From contig PCUU01000039.1 of assembly GCA_002786855.1 (NCBI GenBank), forward strand, positions 385-61,863: 61,479 nt of DNA, given 5' to 3'. Position numbers and translations under genes: made by a program. The notes below the pieces were generated by a model. The model searched no databases and was not told where the DNA came from. It saw nothing but the letters and a program-made list of their open reading frames with translations. This document shows, one piece after another, positions 1-8,077 of this stretch. Source of the stretch: Cytophagales bacterium CG12_big_fil_rev_8_21_14_0_65_40_12 (GTDB taxonomy: Bacteria; Bacteroidota; Bacteroidia; Cytophagales; Cyclobacteriaceae). How positions within the stretch are numbered: position 1 is the stretch's first letter; the number at the start of each line of letters is the position of its first letter.

Positions 1-56
1 AACTATATTGAAAAACTTTATACTGGGGTAAGGGATACAATTATTTTACAAATAGA

Positions 57-1220
57 TCAGTAAGTAAAAATGCCTTGCTTGCTGTTAATCGTCAGACTTT
101 TGTTGTTCGAAGCTTCTACTCTGCCGATAATCCTTGCGTCAATTTGGAAAGACTCGGAGATGGAAATTATTTCTTTTGCAAAAATTTCTTCAACATAAAT
201 TTCTAATCTATGTCCCATGTTGAAAACTTTATACATTTCTTTCCAATCTGTGCCGCTTTCTTCTTGGATCATTTTGAACAAAACGGGAGTATCAAAAAGA
301 TTGTCTTTGATAATATGGAGATTGTCTACAAAGTGAAGCACCTTTGTTTGGGCGCCTCCACTACAATGAATTACTCCACCAATTTGAGCACGCAACTGTT
401 TCAAAATCTCAACCATTACTGGGGCGTAAGTTCGGGTTGGGGAGAGTACTAATTTGCCAGCATTCACTGGGCTTCCTTCCACTGAATCGGTCAATCCATA
501 GCTTCCAGAGTAGACTAAATCTGATGGCACAGCTTGATCATAGCTTTCAGGATATTTTGCAGACAAGTCTTTTCCAAAAACGTCATGACGTGCAGAGGTG
601 AGCCCGTTGGATCCCATTCCTCCATTGTATTCATTTTCATATGAGGACTGACCGAAGGAGGCAAGACCTACAATCACATGGCCTGGCTTAATCTTCTCGT
701 TAGTGATTACTTCAGATCGCTTCATCCTTGCAATGACAGTACTATCTACTACCACCGTTCGGACTAAATCACCTAAGTCGGCCGTTTCGCCCCCAGTGCT
801 GATAATGTTCATGCCATTGTCGCGGAGCATCTGCAAAACCTCTTCGGTTCCATTGATCAACTCGGCAATTACTTCGCCCGGAATCAAGTTTTTGTTTCTA
901 CCAATCGTAGAAGAGAGCAAAATATTATCTGTAGCACCAACGCAGAGTAGGTCATCGATATTCATGATGATCGCGTCTTGGGCAATTCCACGCCAAACTG
1001 AAAGATCTCCAGTTTCTTTCCAATACATATAAGCTAAACTGGACTTAGTACCAGCGCCATCGGCATGCATTATGTTGCAAAAAGCATCATCGCCACCCAT
1101 AAAATCAGGTACCACTTTGCAAAACGCTTTGGGGAAAAGTCCCTTATCAAGGTTTTTGATTGCATTGTGAACATCTTCTTTGGAGGCAGAAACCCCTCTT
1201 TGCATGTATCGGTCGCTCAT
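57..1220 (-). CDS. purM: Phosphoribosylformylglycinamidine cyclo-ligase (AIR synthetase)
   Basis: Catalyses ATP-dependent ring closure of FGAM to AIR, the fifth step of de novo purine synthesis, in the cytoplasm. The 387-residue product shows PurM/SelD/HypE-family signatures: HADGAGTKSS near residue 52, MNIDDLLCVGA near 86, STGGETADLGD near 140 and HCSGGAQTKVL near 284. This is the longer Bacteroidota form of the enzyme. An in-frame start 13 codons upstream (1259) would fall inside the terminator of the gene before it, and MSDRYMQRGVS is the family-typical beginning, so ATG at 1220 was chosen. A promoter -7 box (TATTTTTG on the minus strand) lies just upstream. No other purine genes are nearby. 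Family assignment is very secure. Confidence 0.96.
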   Translation of the reverse strand: MSDRYMQRGVSASKEDVHNAIKNLDKGLFPKAFCKVVPDFMGGDDAFCNIMHADGAGTKSSLAYMYWKETGDLSVWRGIAQDAIIMNIDDLLCVGATDNILLSSTIGRNKNLIPGEVIAELINGTEEVLQMLRDNGMNIISTGGETADLGDLVRTVVVDSTVIARMKRSEVITNEKIKPGHVIVGLASFGQSSYENEYNGGMGSNGLTSARHDVFGKDLSAKYPESYDQAVPSDLVYSGSYGLTDSVEGSPVNAGKLVLSPTRTYAPVMVEILKQLRAQIGGVIHCSGGAQTKVLHFVDNLHIIKDNLFDTPVLFKMIQEESGTDWKEMYKVFNMGHRLEIYVEEIFAKEIISISESFQIDARIIGRVEASNNKSLTINSKQGIFTY

Positions 1221-1239
1221 GGACTTGGGAATTAAGCTA

Positions 1240-1247
1240 CAAAAATA
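1240..1247 (-). promoter_or_regulatory. Candidate -7 promoter element for purM
   Basis: On the minus strand the sequence TATTTTTG matches the Bacteroidota -7 consensus TANNTTTG and sits about 20 bases before the purM ATG. It is formed by the T-tail of the upstream terminator, so termination and initiation would be fused. No TTTG at the usual 19-base spacing was seen, so this is tentative. Confidence 0.4.
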
Positions 1248-1248
1248 A

Positions 1249-1272
1249 AAAAGCCTCACGAAAGGAGGCCTT
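1249..1272 (-). terminator. Intrinsic terminator after the OmpA-family lipoprotein gene
   Basis: Read on the minus strand, AAGGCCTC pairs with GAGGCTTT across a short CTTTCGT loop, followed by a run of T. It lies 27 bases after the stop of the gene ending at 1299 and separates it from purM. Confidence 0.8.
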
Positions 1273-1298
1273 ATTTAAGATTTTTAATCTGCTGTCTT

Positions 1299-3368
1299 CT
1301 AGTTGTTTTGGTATTCGATTACTTTGAACTCTGTTCTACGGTTTTTTTGATGCTCTTCTTCGCTACATTCCACATCGTTGGTACACCCATTGATCAACCT
1401 TGTTTCTCCATAACCTTTTGCTACTAGCCTATTCTGAGAAATCCCCTTTAGAATAAGGTATCTAACGGCTGATTGGGCCCTTTTTTCTGAAAGATCAAGG
1501 TTGAAATCGTCATCAGCCCTTGAGTCGGTGTGCGAGCTCAATTCGATTTTAATATTTGGATTGTCTTTAAGCAGCTGAACTAGTTTGTCCAATTCAAGTG
1601 CTGCATCATCTCGGATATCAAACTTGCTTAAGTCATAGTAGATATTTTGAAGGACGATGGTTTTTTCGAGTACGATGGCATCTAAGGTGAGCGAAGTCTC
1701 AAATTTCTTGGTGGTAAATCTTTCCACTAAATCTTCTTGTCTTACGAGTTCACCAATGGTTGAGAAAATGACTCTATTGGTAAAGAAATTTGGCTTTTCA
1801 CCAATCACAATATATTCCATTTCTGGATCGACTTTAAATTGAAATGATCCTCCCCTGCCAGTTACTTGATCATCAATCAATTGATTATCCTTCGACATCA
1901 GCCTGACCTTAACATCAGCCAAGATGGATTTAGTACTGTCGTCATTCAATTGATAGGTCGTACCGCTGAGCACGTATTCTATTTTCTTTAAGTCTGAAGA
2001 ATTATCTACGAAAGTATAAATGTCATCGTCACCTTTTCCTCCCGGTCGGTTGGAGCTAAAAAATCCCTCGAAAGGAAAATCAGAATAGACCAACCCAAAG
2101 TCATCATAAGAAGAATTGATTGATGGCCCCATGTTTTGTATTGTAATTGTTCCGCCTGAATTTATGGCAACAAATACATCCAACATCCCGAACCCTGCAT
2201 GCCCGTTAGACGAAAAATAAAGCTTGTTGTCTGGAGAAACATAAGGAAACATTTCTTCTTCAGTAGTATTAATGGTGGGTCCCATGTTCTGTACATCGCC
2301 CCATCGACCTCTGTCGTTAAGTTTGGCCCTGTAAATATCAGCGCCACCAAAACCACCTGGCCTGTCAGATGAAAAATAAAGTGTTTTGCCGTCTTGGCTA
2401 AATGAAGGGCTACTGTCCCAAGCATCTGGACTATTGATTGGCATTATGCTAGCGGCTTGCCATTCACCATTTCGTTTGGTCGACATGAACAAATCAATGT
2501 TCAGCCTGCCTTTTTTGTCATCGGTATTTCCTTTGGCGAAAACCACTGTATTTCCATCGGGTGAAAAAGCGATAGAGCCTTCGTTGATTTCGTCTTCATT
2601 AAAAATGGAAGAAAGCTTTTCTAAACTAGCGGCATCTACCTTCAAACCATTGGACTTCACTTTGTATAAATCGGTAAAAGGTATGCCATATCGTTCGAAC
2701 TGTTCGGCTTCTCGACCCGCAGAAAAATAGAGTTCATCATTGAAAAAATAAGGACTGTACTCTGCATTTTCAGTATTGACAGCCGCAGCATTTTCAACAT
2801 CAATATTTCGAACATTAAGCTGCAAGCTATCGAGCTTATCCAAATTGGCGAGTTCGGTTTTGGCCCTTTCTACAAATCGATCTACTTGGGCATATTGAAT
2901 GTATTTCTGCAAAACTGATTTCGCCTCTTCATATTTCTGATTAACCTTGAGTGATTGTGCGTAGTACAATTCCATCTCATCATCGGCAAAACCTCCTTCT
3001 ATGGCCTTTGCATAGTATGGAGAAGATTCATAGATGCGATTTGTTTTTCTGTAGGATTCCGCAACAAAATAATTGTAAAGCGGTGAGTCGGGTTCGCTTT
3101 TAAGCTCTTCTTTATAATCTATGATGGCTTGATTGTAGTTCTCGTTTTCAAAACTTTTCTTGATCTTAATTTCCTTTGGCTTCTCCAATTCATCCTCGAG
3201 ATTTGTACTCAAAGCCCCAACTGATGATGTGGGAGGTGGTGTATTTTGATTCGTTCTTTTTGGTGGAGTGGCTGGGGAAGAGTCTACCCCCAAAAAATTC
3301 TTTGAAGATTGGCAAGCTGCCAACAGAGCAAATAAAATGATGCCCGAAAATTTAATCCAATTCCTCAT
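1299..3368 (-). CDS. OmpA-family lipoprotein with TPR, PD40 propeller and regulatory-like domain (PorE-like)
   Basis: 689 residues. A lipoprotein signal ends in LLAAC (Cys19), so it is probably anchored in the outer membrane facing the periplasm. A proline/threonine-rich linker (30-60) is followed by TPR-like helices (about 70-180), then PD40/WD40-like propeller blades with the motif SSDRPGG-GGADIY (316-345) and similar blades at about 200, 265, 370 and 420. A carboxypeptidase-regulatory-like beta domain (about 460-545) precedes a C-terminal OmpA peptidoglycan-binding domain (about 575-685; SSHTDSRADDDFN, LSEKRAQSAVRYL). This order matches PorE of the Porphyromonas type IX secretion system, which ties the machine to peptidoglycan. 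No PorP/SprF gene is adjacent, so a T9SS role is inference; many Cytophagales carry several such OmpA proteins. Confidence 0.85.
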   Translation of the reverse strand: MRNWIKFSGIILFALLAACQSSKNFLGVDSSPATPPKRTNQNTPPPTSSVGALSTNLEDELEKPKEIKIKKSFENENYNQAIIDYKEELKSEPDSPLYNYFVAESYRKTNRIYESSPYYAKAIEGGFADDEMELYYAQSLKVNQKYEEAKSVLQKYIQYAQVDRFVERAKTELANLDKLDSLQLNVRNIDVENAAAVNTENAEYSPYFFNDELYFSAGREAEQFERYGIPFTDLYKVKSNGLKVDAASLEKLSSIFNEDEINEGSIAFSPDGNTVVFAKGNTDDKKGRLNIDLFMSTKRNGEWQAASIMPINSPDAWDSSPSFSQDGKTLYFSSDRPGGFGGADIYRAKLNDRGRWGDVQNMGPTINTTEEEMFPYVSPDNKLYFSSNGHAGFGMLDVFVAINSGGTITIQNMGPSINSSYDDFGLVYSDFPFEGFFSSNRPGGKGDDDIYTFVDNSSDLKKIEYVLSGTTYQLNDDSTKSILADVKVRLMSKDNQLIDDQVTGRGGSFQFKVDPEMEYIVIGEKPNFFTNRVIFSTIGELVRQEDLVERFTTKKFETSLTLDAIVLEKTIVLQNIYYDLSKFDIRDDAALELDKLVQLLKDNPNIKIELSSHTDSRADDDFNLDLSEKRAQSAVRYLILKGISQNRLVAKGYGETRLINGCTNDVECSEEEHQKNRRTEFKVIEYQNN

Positions 3369-3406
3369 TGCTGTGTAAATTAGCGAAATAAGCTGAATGC
3401 TAGTAC

Positions 3407-3907
3407 TTATACGTTTGCGGTAGTTTTAAAGTATTTTCCAAGCCAACTTTCACTTGCCTTTACGCGCCATTTACTGTCTAGTTCTATTTTCTTTTGAACT
3501 GTATTATCGAAAAACAAGGTGGTGCTATCTATGATACCCTCTTCAATCTTTGATTTTAAATCAGATAGTTTGAAAAAGACTACTTTCTCATCTATCCAAA
3601 AAGCCAAATTCATTCTTTGAAAGAAATCCAAGTGCATTTTAGCTCCTATTTCTTGAACAAACCTAAAAGAGCTATCTATGGAACAACCGCTGGCCATGTT
3701 GAAGCTTTCGTCAGTAGCAATGACTAAAAAAGCATCATGCTCAATGATCCCCGAAGCCATAAGATTATTGCCATGAGCAGCCCAATTTCCAAGAAAAACC
3801 TCTAATGACTTAAGTATTTCAGCCTGTTCTTTATTGTTCAGTAATCTATCCGATTGGTAAACCCAAACCCTTGAATTTTCACCTAATGAATCAAAATCTG
3901 TCAGCAT
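3407..3907 (-). CDS. Conserved Bacteroidota protein often mislabelled ABC transporter ATPase
   Basis: 166 residues, apparently cytoplasmic, with no signal peptide or membrane segment. Recognisable family features are SRVWVYQSDR near residue 13, FLGNWAAHG near 39, and ASGCSIDSSFRFVQ near 73. The family is widespread in Bacteroidota, where it is commonly labelled 'ABC transporter ATPase'; no Walker A, Walker B or ABC signature is present here, so that label is unsupported. It is on the same strand as the OmpA lipoprotein gene, 38 bases upstream of it, and divergent from the DM13 lipoprotein gene. Function unknown. Confidence 0.8.
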   Translation of the reverse strand: MLTDFDSLGENSRVWVYQSDRLLNNKEQAEILKSLEVFLGNWAAHGNNLMASGIIEHDAFLVIATDESFNMASGCSIDSSFRFVQEIGAKMHLDFFQRMNLAFWIDEKVVFFKLSDLKSKIEEGIIDSTTLFFDNTVQKKIELDSKWRVKASESWLGKYFKTTANV

Positions 3908-4031
3908 ATCTTATTTACTAATTCTCTTCAAATGTCGGCTGATTGTCTTTTAGAAACAACTAAACAAGACATTTCCAACGTATGGCTATTGTCCAACAAC
4001 ACTAAGACCTTTCTCTAATAATTTGAATGCT

Positions 4032-4697
4032 ATGAGATCATCTAAATTTATTTATTGCTGTATTCCCATATTTCTAATGGGATGTATAGGTACAGACATA
4101 GTGGAAGACACAATCGTTCCAGAAAGATTGTCAATTGGGAATCAAGTCTCTGAACTAAGAGTTGGTGATTCACACCAATTCAATGTTGACTATTTCAACG
4201 AGTATGGCGAGCCAACCATGGTTCAAGTCAATTGGACCAGTTCAAATTCAAACGTCATTTCGATTGAAAATGACGGTGTGGCAACTGCCCTTGCTGAGGG
4301 TATGGCTACAATTACTGCCCTGTTTGGCGAGGCATCTGATGCTATTACAGTAACTGCTGGGGCGTCCACAACTATGGCATCGTCCGTAAGAAGTGGAACC
4401 TTCAGTAACGCAAACGATTATCAGGTTTCTGGAAATTTTAGCCTCACAGAGGTTTCTGGGGGCCTTGAACTTACTTTTGGCGAGAATTTTAGATCATCAA
4501 ATGGCCCCGGTCTATTTGTGTATTTGAGCAATCAAGCCCTTGGGGTGAATGGCGGCTTTGAAGTCGGCAGGCTAGCCAAAAATTCTGGCAGCCAATCATA
4601 CACCATAGAAGGTGATGTGAAGCTGCGTACCTACAACTTTGTTCTCATTTATTGCAAGCCATTTGGTGCGGCTTTCGGTACAGGAACACTAAACTAA
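4032..4697 (+). CDS. Lipoprotein with BIG2 Ig-like domain and DM13 domain
   Basis: 221 residues. The signal sequence ends in FLMGC, a lipobox with Cys at about 18. Residues about 35-110 form a BIG2-type bacterial Ig-like domain (VNWTSSNSNVISI, GMATITA). Residues about 115-221 match the DM13 domain: SGTFSNANDYQVSG, FRSSNGPGLFVYLS, and the near-invariant cysteine in IYCKPFGAAFG. DM13 domains are proposed to act in extracytoplasmic redox reactions, sometimes with DOMON or cytochrome b561 partners; no such partner is seen here. The ATG at 4032 starts the signal peptide; a TTG nine bases upstream is in frame but less likely. Only five bases separate it from the following outer-membrane protein gene, so the two are likely co-transcribed. 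Confidence 0.85.
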   Translation: MRSSKFIYCCIPIFLMGCIGTDIVEDTIVPERLSIGNQVSELRVGDSHQFNVDYFNEYGEPTMVQVNWTSSNSNVISIENDGVATALAEGMATITALFGEASDAITVTAGASTTMASSVRSGTFSNANDYQVSGNFSLTEVSGGLELTFGENFRSSNGPGLFVYLSNQALGVNGGFEVGRLAKNSGSQSYTIEGDVKLRTYNFVLIYCKPFGAAFGTGTLN

Positions 4698-4702
4698 TTA
4701 GC

Positions 4703-5563
4703 ATGTTGATAAAATTAACAAGAATTGCAGTAACAGCTGCCCTTCTGGGCATAGTCCAAAACTTATATGCTGGCGGAGGTTGGCCCCAACCGAAAGGAAA
4801 GGGTTACTTCAAACTAGGCCATTATAGCATTGTATCCGATGCTTACTATGCGCCCAATGGAAAAATAATAGATATTGCTACCGCTGGTATTCACATTAGC
4901 AGCCTGTATGGCGAGTATGGTTTTACTAATCGCCTAACGGGTATTGCCTATCTTCCCTTTTTTTCAAGAGCGACTCTTAATGAGCAAAAATCTGGTAGAA
5001 CAGGAAATATCATTGCCGAAGGAGATGAGGTCAACTCCTTTGGAGATTCAGAAATTGGAATTAAATATGGCCTGATCGTTAATAAGCCCATAGTTGTAAG
5101 TGTTGGGTTAACGCTTGGTTTGCCCCTAGGTGAACAAACGGGCGGTAGCACTGGCGTGCTTCAAACTGGAGATGGAGAATTCAATCAGATGGTCAGCGTA
5201 GAAGCTAGTCGCGGTTTGAATAAAGGCCAGTCATGGATTTCAGGACTTTTAGCTTTTAACAACAGGACGGAGAACTTCTCTGATGAACTAAGGTTTGGAT
5301 TAGAATTGGGCACCAAAATAGGGACTAAGTGGTTTGCAAATGTCAAGATCATCAACGTGAATTCCCTCAACAATGGAAGTGATTTAGAAACTCCTTCCAA
5401 TGGTATATTTTCGAATAACATAGAGTATTTGGCTATCACGCCTGAGTTATCTTATCAGTGGAATGAAAAATATGGTGTGACGGGTGCGGTTGGTTTTGCC
5501 GCCTCAGGCAAAAGAGTTTTAGCAAGCCCCTCATTTTCGCTTGGTATTTTTCTCAAGCTTTAA
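4703..5563 (+). CDS. Predicted outer-membrane beta-barrel protein
   Basis: 286 residues with a Sec signal peptide ending near LYAGG. The mature part alternates hydrophobic and polar residues with many aromatic and glycine residues (GYFKLGHYSI, GLTLGLPLGEQ, FRFGLELGTKIG-like strands), ending in SFSLGIFLKL, typical of small outer-membrane barrels of the MetA-pathway/transporter-like group. No specific substrate can be assigned. The start at 4703 puts a clean signal peptide at the N-terminus; a longer reading frame overlapping the preceding gene would add non-signal residues. It follows the DM13 lipoprotein gene by five bases, suggesting that the lipoprotein and barrel work together at the outer membrane (inference). 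Confidence 0.75.
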   Translation: MLIKLTRIAVTAALLGIVQNLYAGGGWPQPKGKGYFKLGHYSIVSDAYYAPNGKIIDIATAGIHISSLYGEYGFTNRLTGIAYLPFFSRATLNEQKSGRTGNIIAEGDEVNSFGDSEIGIKYGLIVNKPIVVSVGLTLGLPLGEQTGGSTGVLQTGDGEFNQMVSVEASRGLNKGQSWISGLLAFNNRTENFSDELRFGLELGTKIGTKWFANVKIINVNSLNNGSDLETPSNGIFSNNIEYLAITPELSYQWNEKYGVTGAVGFAASGKRVLASPSFSLGIFLKL

Positions 5564-5586
5564 TAGCCTGAGTAATTCCAAAACAT

Positions 5587-5622
5587 AAAAGAGGGAACTC
5601 CAATTCAGAAATTCCCTCTTTT
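5587..5622. terminator. Bidirectional terminator between convergent genes
   Basis: AAAAGAGGGAA pairs with TTCCCTCTTTT around a short loop, with A-run and T-run on the two sides. It serves the outer-membrane protein gene (plus) and the iron-sulfur gene (minus). Confidence 0.85.
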
Positions 5623-5642
5623 AAGATGAAGTTGAATACTTT

Positions 5643-6443
5643 TTAAATTATCCCTTCATTTCGAGCGATCAATTCGGCCAAATCCATGACCTGAACAGAT
5701 TCTTCTTTTTCCTTATTTTTCACGCCATCGCGCATCATGGTCATACAGAAAGGACAGGCCGCTGCTATTATGCTTGCTCCGGTCGCAAGTGCGTCTTCAG
5801 TTCTTTCTACATTCACTTCTTTTTTACCGGGTTCGGAATCCTTGAACATTTGAGCTCCACCGGCACCACAGCAAAGTCCGTTGGTTTTGCAGCGCTTCAT
5901 TTCAACCAATTCAGCATCCAGTGCCGCTAATACCTCACGAGGGGCTTCATAAATATTATTGGCCCTGCCCAAATAGCAAGAATCGTGATAAGTAATTTTC
6001 TTCCCCTTAAATTCTCCTCCGCCTTTCAAGCCAACTTTTCCCTCATTGATTAATTGTTGAAGGAAAGTTGAGTGATGGATTACTTCATAATTTCCACCTA
6101 ATTCAGGGTATTCATTTTTGATGGTATTGAAACAGTGAGGGCAAGCGGTCACAATCTTCTTAATATTGTAGCCATTTAAGACTTGAATATTCGAAATGGC
6201 TTGCATCTGAAACAGAAATTCATTCCCTGCTCTTCTGGCAGGATCGCCAGTACAAGTCTCCTCTGGACCCAGAACCGCAAATGAAATTCCCACCTTGTTC
6301 AAAATCTTGACAAAAGCTTGTGTTACTTTTTTATATCTATCATCAAAAGAACCAGCACAACCTACCCAAAACAATACTTCGGGAGATTCTCCTCTTGAGG
6401 CCAAATCGGCCATTACAGGTACATTATTTAAGTTTTCACTCAT
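5643..6443 (-). CDS. (Fe-S)-binding protein with two CCG domains (heterodisulfide reductase-like subunit)
   Basis: 266 residues with two cysteine-rich CCG domains as in HdrB/GlpC/LutA-type redox subunits. Domain one has FWVGCAGS near 25, CTGDPARR near 70 and CPHCFNT near 108; domain two has HDSCYLGR near 158, LCCGAGGAQ near 194 and CPFCMTM near 237. These domains bind an unusual iron-sulfur cluster and pass electrons to or from a substrate. ATG at 6443 leaves 14 bases to the upstream gene; a start at 6485 would overlap it. The partner is the membrane ferredoxin gene directly upstream, and together they resemble a split HdrDE-like complex. Physiological donor and acceptor are unknown. Confidence 0.88.
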   Translation of the reverse strand: MSENLNNVPVMADLASRGESPEVLFWVGCAGSFDDRYKKVTQAFVKILNKVGISFAVLGPEETCTGDPARRAGNEFLFQMQAISNIQVLNGYNIKKIVTACPHCFNTIKNEYPELGGNYEVIHHSTFLQQLINEGKVGLKGGGEFKGKKITYHDSCYLGRANNIYEAPREVLAALDAELVEMKRCKTNGLCCGAGGAQMFKDSEPGKKEVNVERTEDALATGASIIAAACPFCMTMMRDGVKNKEKEESVQVMDLAELIARNEGII

Positions 6444-6457
6444 GATCTTGATATAAA

Positions 6458-7780
6458 TTATTTTGACTCCATTTCTTCTGCCCAATTGAACCTATCTGTC
6501 GGTGGAAATTTCCAAGGCGCAAAGTTGGTTTCCACATTTTGGAACATGCTATTCCATGATGCTGGTGATCCGGATTCTTCCATCGCTACATATCGCCTCA
6601 TTTCAAGAATAATTGAAAGAGGATCGATGTTCACTGGACAAGCTTCAACACAGGCATAACAGCTCGTGCAGGCATTAATTTCTTCCTTGGTGATATAATC
6701 ACCCAAAAGCGATTTACCATCTTCTAATCCCTTGCCTCCTTTTGCTAAACTTGCGCCTACTTCTTCTGCCCTATCACGGGTATCCATCATGATTTTACGT
6801 GGCGATAACTTTTTGCCAGTGATATTTGCCGGACAACTAGAGGTGCATCTTCCACATTCTGTACAGGCATATGCGTTCATTATGTTCACCCAGCTCAAAT
6901 CATTGATGTCCTTTGCGCCAAATCGGCCCACTTCTGCCGGAACATCACTTGGTGTTTCTGTTGGAATACCCAGCATCATATTCACCTCATTGGTCACCAC
7001 AGGCATGTTGGCGATTTTACCTTTGGCATTGAGGTTTGAATACCATGTATTTGGGAAAGCCATGGCGATATGCAAGTGCTTTGAGTAAGTTACGTAAACC
7101 GCAAAAGCTAAAATGCCAACGATATGGAACCACCATGCGAACCTCTCGACAATGTGCAAAGTTGAAAGGCTCATTCCTTCGAATATTGGCAATAAGAAAC
7201 TACTGAAGAAGAAAGTTCCTGTTTGAGCGTAGTGCTCGTCTTGTCCCTGAATCAGCATGTCCGTTGCATTCATTGAAAGAATGGCAAACATTAGGATGAT
7301 CTCAATTACCAAAATCAAGTTGGCGTCAAGCGTTGGCCATTTCTTCATTTCCGCTCCGCTGAAACGAGGCACTTTGATAATATTTCTTCTGATTAAGAAA
7401 ACAACACACGAAAAGAGCACGGCTACCGCCAAAAATTCGAAAATATTAATCAGCACAGTATAAAAGTTGCCCAAATAGGGGGCGAAAATTCTGTGCGTTC
7501 CCGCAATTCCATCAATCACAAATTCCAAAACCTCTAAATTGATCACCAAAAACCCGACATAAATCAACAAATGCAGGAAAGCGGGCACAATGCGCTTAAA
7601 CATTTTCTTTTGGCCGAGCGCTACCAACAGCATTGTTTTCCATCGTTCGGCAGTCTGGTCGTTGCGACCGGCTGGCTTTCCAAGGAAAATGTTTTTACGT
7701 ATCCTGCTGATTCTCTGGTAGAGAAGGTATCCTGCAATTGATATGATTACGAGAAACGCGATTTGAGAAATATATTCCAT
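6458..7780 (-). CDS. Membrane-bound iron-sulfur oxidoreductase, HdrE/NarI-like plus 2x[4Fe-4S]
   Basis: 440 residues. The N-terminal two thirds contain about six hydrophobic segments (first at residues 3-22, others about 65-85, 105-130, 150-170, 185-205, 215-235) with histidines that could bind haem b, like NarI/HdrE. The C-terminal third has two [4Fe-4S] motifs: CTECGRCTSSCP (about 306) and CTSCYACVEACP (about 370). It likely moves electrons between the quinone pool and the CCG-domain subunit encoded 14 bases downstream. Similar pairs in aerobic Bacteroidota have no firmly established substrate. The gene is divergent from tRNA-Phe, about 100 bases away, and has a TACAAAA/TTTTGTA inverted repeat in the shared upstream region. 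Confidence 0.88.
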   Translation of the reverse strand: MEYISQIAFLVIISIAGYLLYQRISRIRKNIFLGKPAGRNDQTAERWKTMLLVALGQKKMFKRIVPAFLHLLIYVGFLVINLEVLEFVIDGIAGTHRIFAPYLGNFYTVLINIFEFLAVAVLFSCVVFLIRRNIIKVPRFSGAEMKKWPTLDANLILVIEIILMFAILSMNATDMLIQGQDEHYAQTGTFFFSSFLLPIFEGMSLSTLHIVERFAWWFHIVGILAFAVYVTYSKHLHIAMAFPNTWYSNLNAKGKIANMPVVTNEVNMMLGIPTETPSDVPAEVGRFGAKDINDLSWVNIMNAYACTECGRCTSSCPANITGKKLSPRKIMMDTRDRAEEVGASLAKGGKGLEDGKSLLGDYITKEEINACTSCYACVEACPVNIDPLSIILEMRRYVAMEESGSPASWNSMFQNVETNFAPWKFPPTDRFNWAEEMESK

Positions 7781-7824
7781 AGAAGAGGGGCGTCTAAGGT
7801 TCTTAAATTGACAATCTTAATTTA

Positions 7825-7840
7825 TACAAAATGTTTTGTA
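7825..7840. promoter_or_regulatory. Inverted repeat in the divergent control region
   Basis: TACAAAA and TTTTGTA form perfect 7-base arms around a 2-base centre. The repeat covers the -33 box of the tRNA-Phe promoter and lies about 45 bases upstream of the membrane oxidoreductase gene, a place where a repressor could act. No regulator can be named. Confidence 0.35.
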
Positions 7841-7865
7841 CGGTTTAACTTTTTGTATACTTTTG
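7835..7865 (+). promoter_or_regulatory. Bacteroidota-type promoter of tRNA-Phe
   Basis: TTTG at 7835-7838, 19 bases, then TACTTTTG at 7858-7865 exactly fits the primary sigma consensus TTTG-N19-TANNTTTG. Transcription would start at about 7872, just before the tRNA at 7880. Confidence 0.85.
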
Positions 7866-7879
7866 TGCCTCCAATTTGA

Positions 7880-7952
7880 GGTGCTGTAGCTCAGTTGGTA
7901 GAGCATCGGACTGAAAATCCGTGAGTCGGTGGTTCGAATCCACTCAGCACCA
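7880..7952 (+). tRNA. tRNA-Phe (GAA)
   Basis: 73 bases fold as a cloverleaf: acceptor GGTGCTG/CAGCACC, D stem GCTC/GAGC, anticodon loop CTGAAAA giving anticodon GAA, T stem GGTGG/CCACT with loop TTCGAAT, discriminator A. The outermost anticodon-stem pair (27-43) is a T-T mismatch. The 3' CCA is not encoded and must be added. A promoter and a terminator flank it, so it is a single-gene unit. Confidence 0.97.
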
Positions 7953-7958
7953 CAAATC

Positions 7959-7988
7959 AAAAGCCTTTCAGCAATGGAAGGCTTTTTC
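7959..7988 (+). terminator. Terminator of tRNA-Phe
   Basis: AAGCCTTTC pairs with GAAGGCTTT around a short loop and is followed by a T-rich tract, seven bases after the tRNA. Confidence 0.85.
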
Positions 7989-8053
7989 TTTTGTATACTT
8001 TCAACACAGAAATCGATTGCACAGCTCATAAACAAATATAATAAATGATGCCT

Positions 8054-8077
8054 AAATAGTATGCATGCATACTATTT
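8054..8077. repeat. Perfect 24-base palindrome across the rluB stop codon
   Basis: AAATAGTATGCA and TGCATACTATTT are exact reverse complements with no loop base between them. The stop codon of the pseudouridine synthase gene (8072-8074) lies inside it. On the plus strand it continues into a run of six T, so it may end plus-strand transcripts; on the minus strand only three T follow. Confidence 0.7.

Noticed and set aside
3407-3907. ABC transporter ATPase
   Set aside because: No Walker A, Walker B or signature motif; the label is a habitual error for this family.
7817-8035. Minus-strand 72-codon frame over tRNA-Phe
   Set aside because: It is the well-known artefact read antisense through tRNA genes; the tRNA with its own promoter and terminator explains the sequence.
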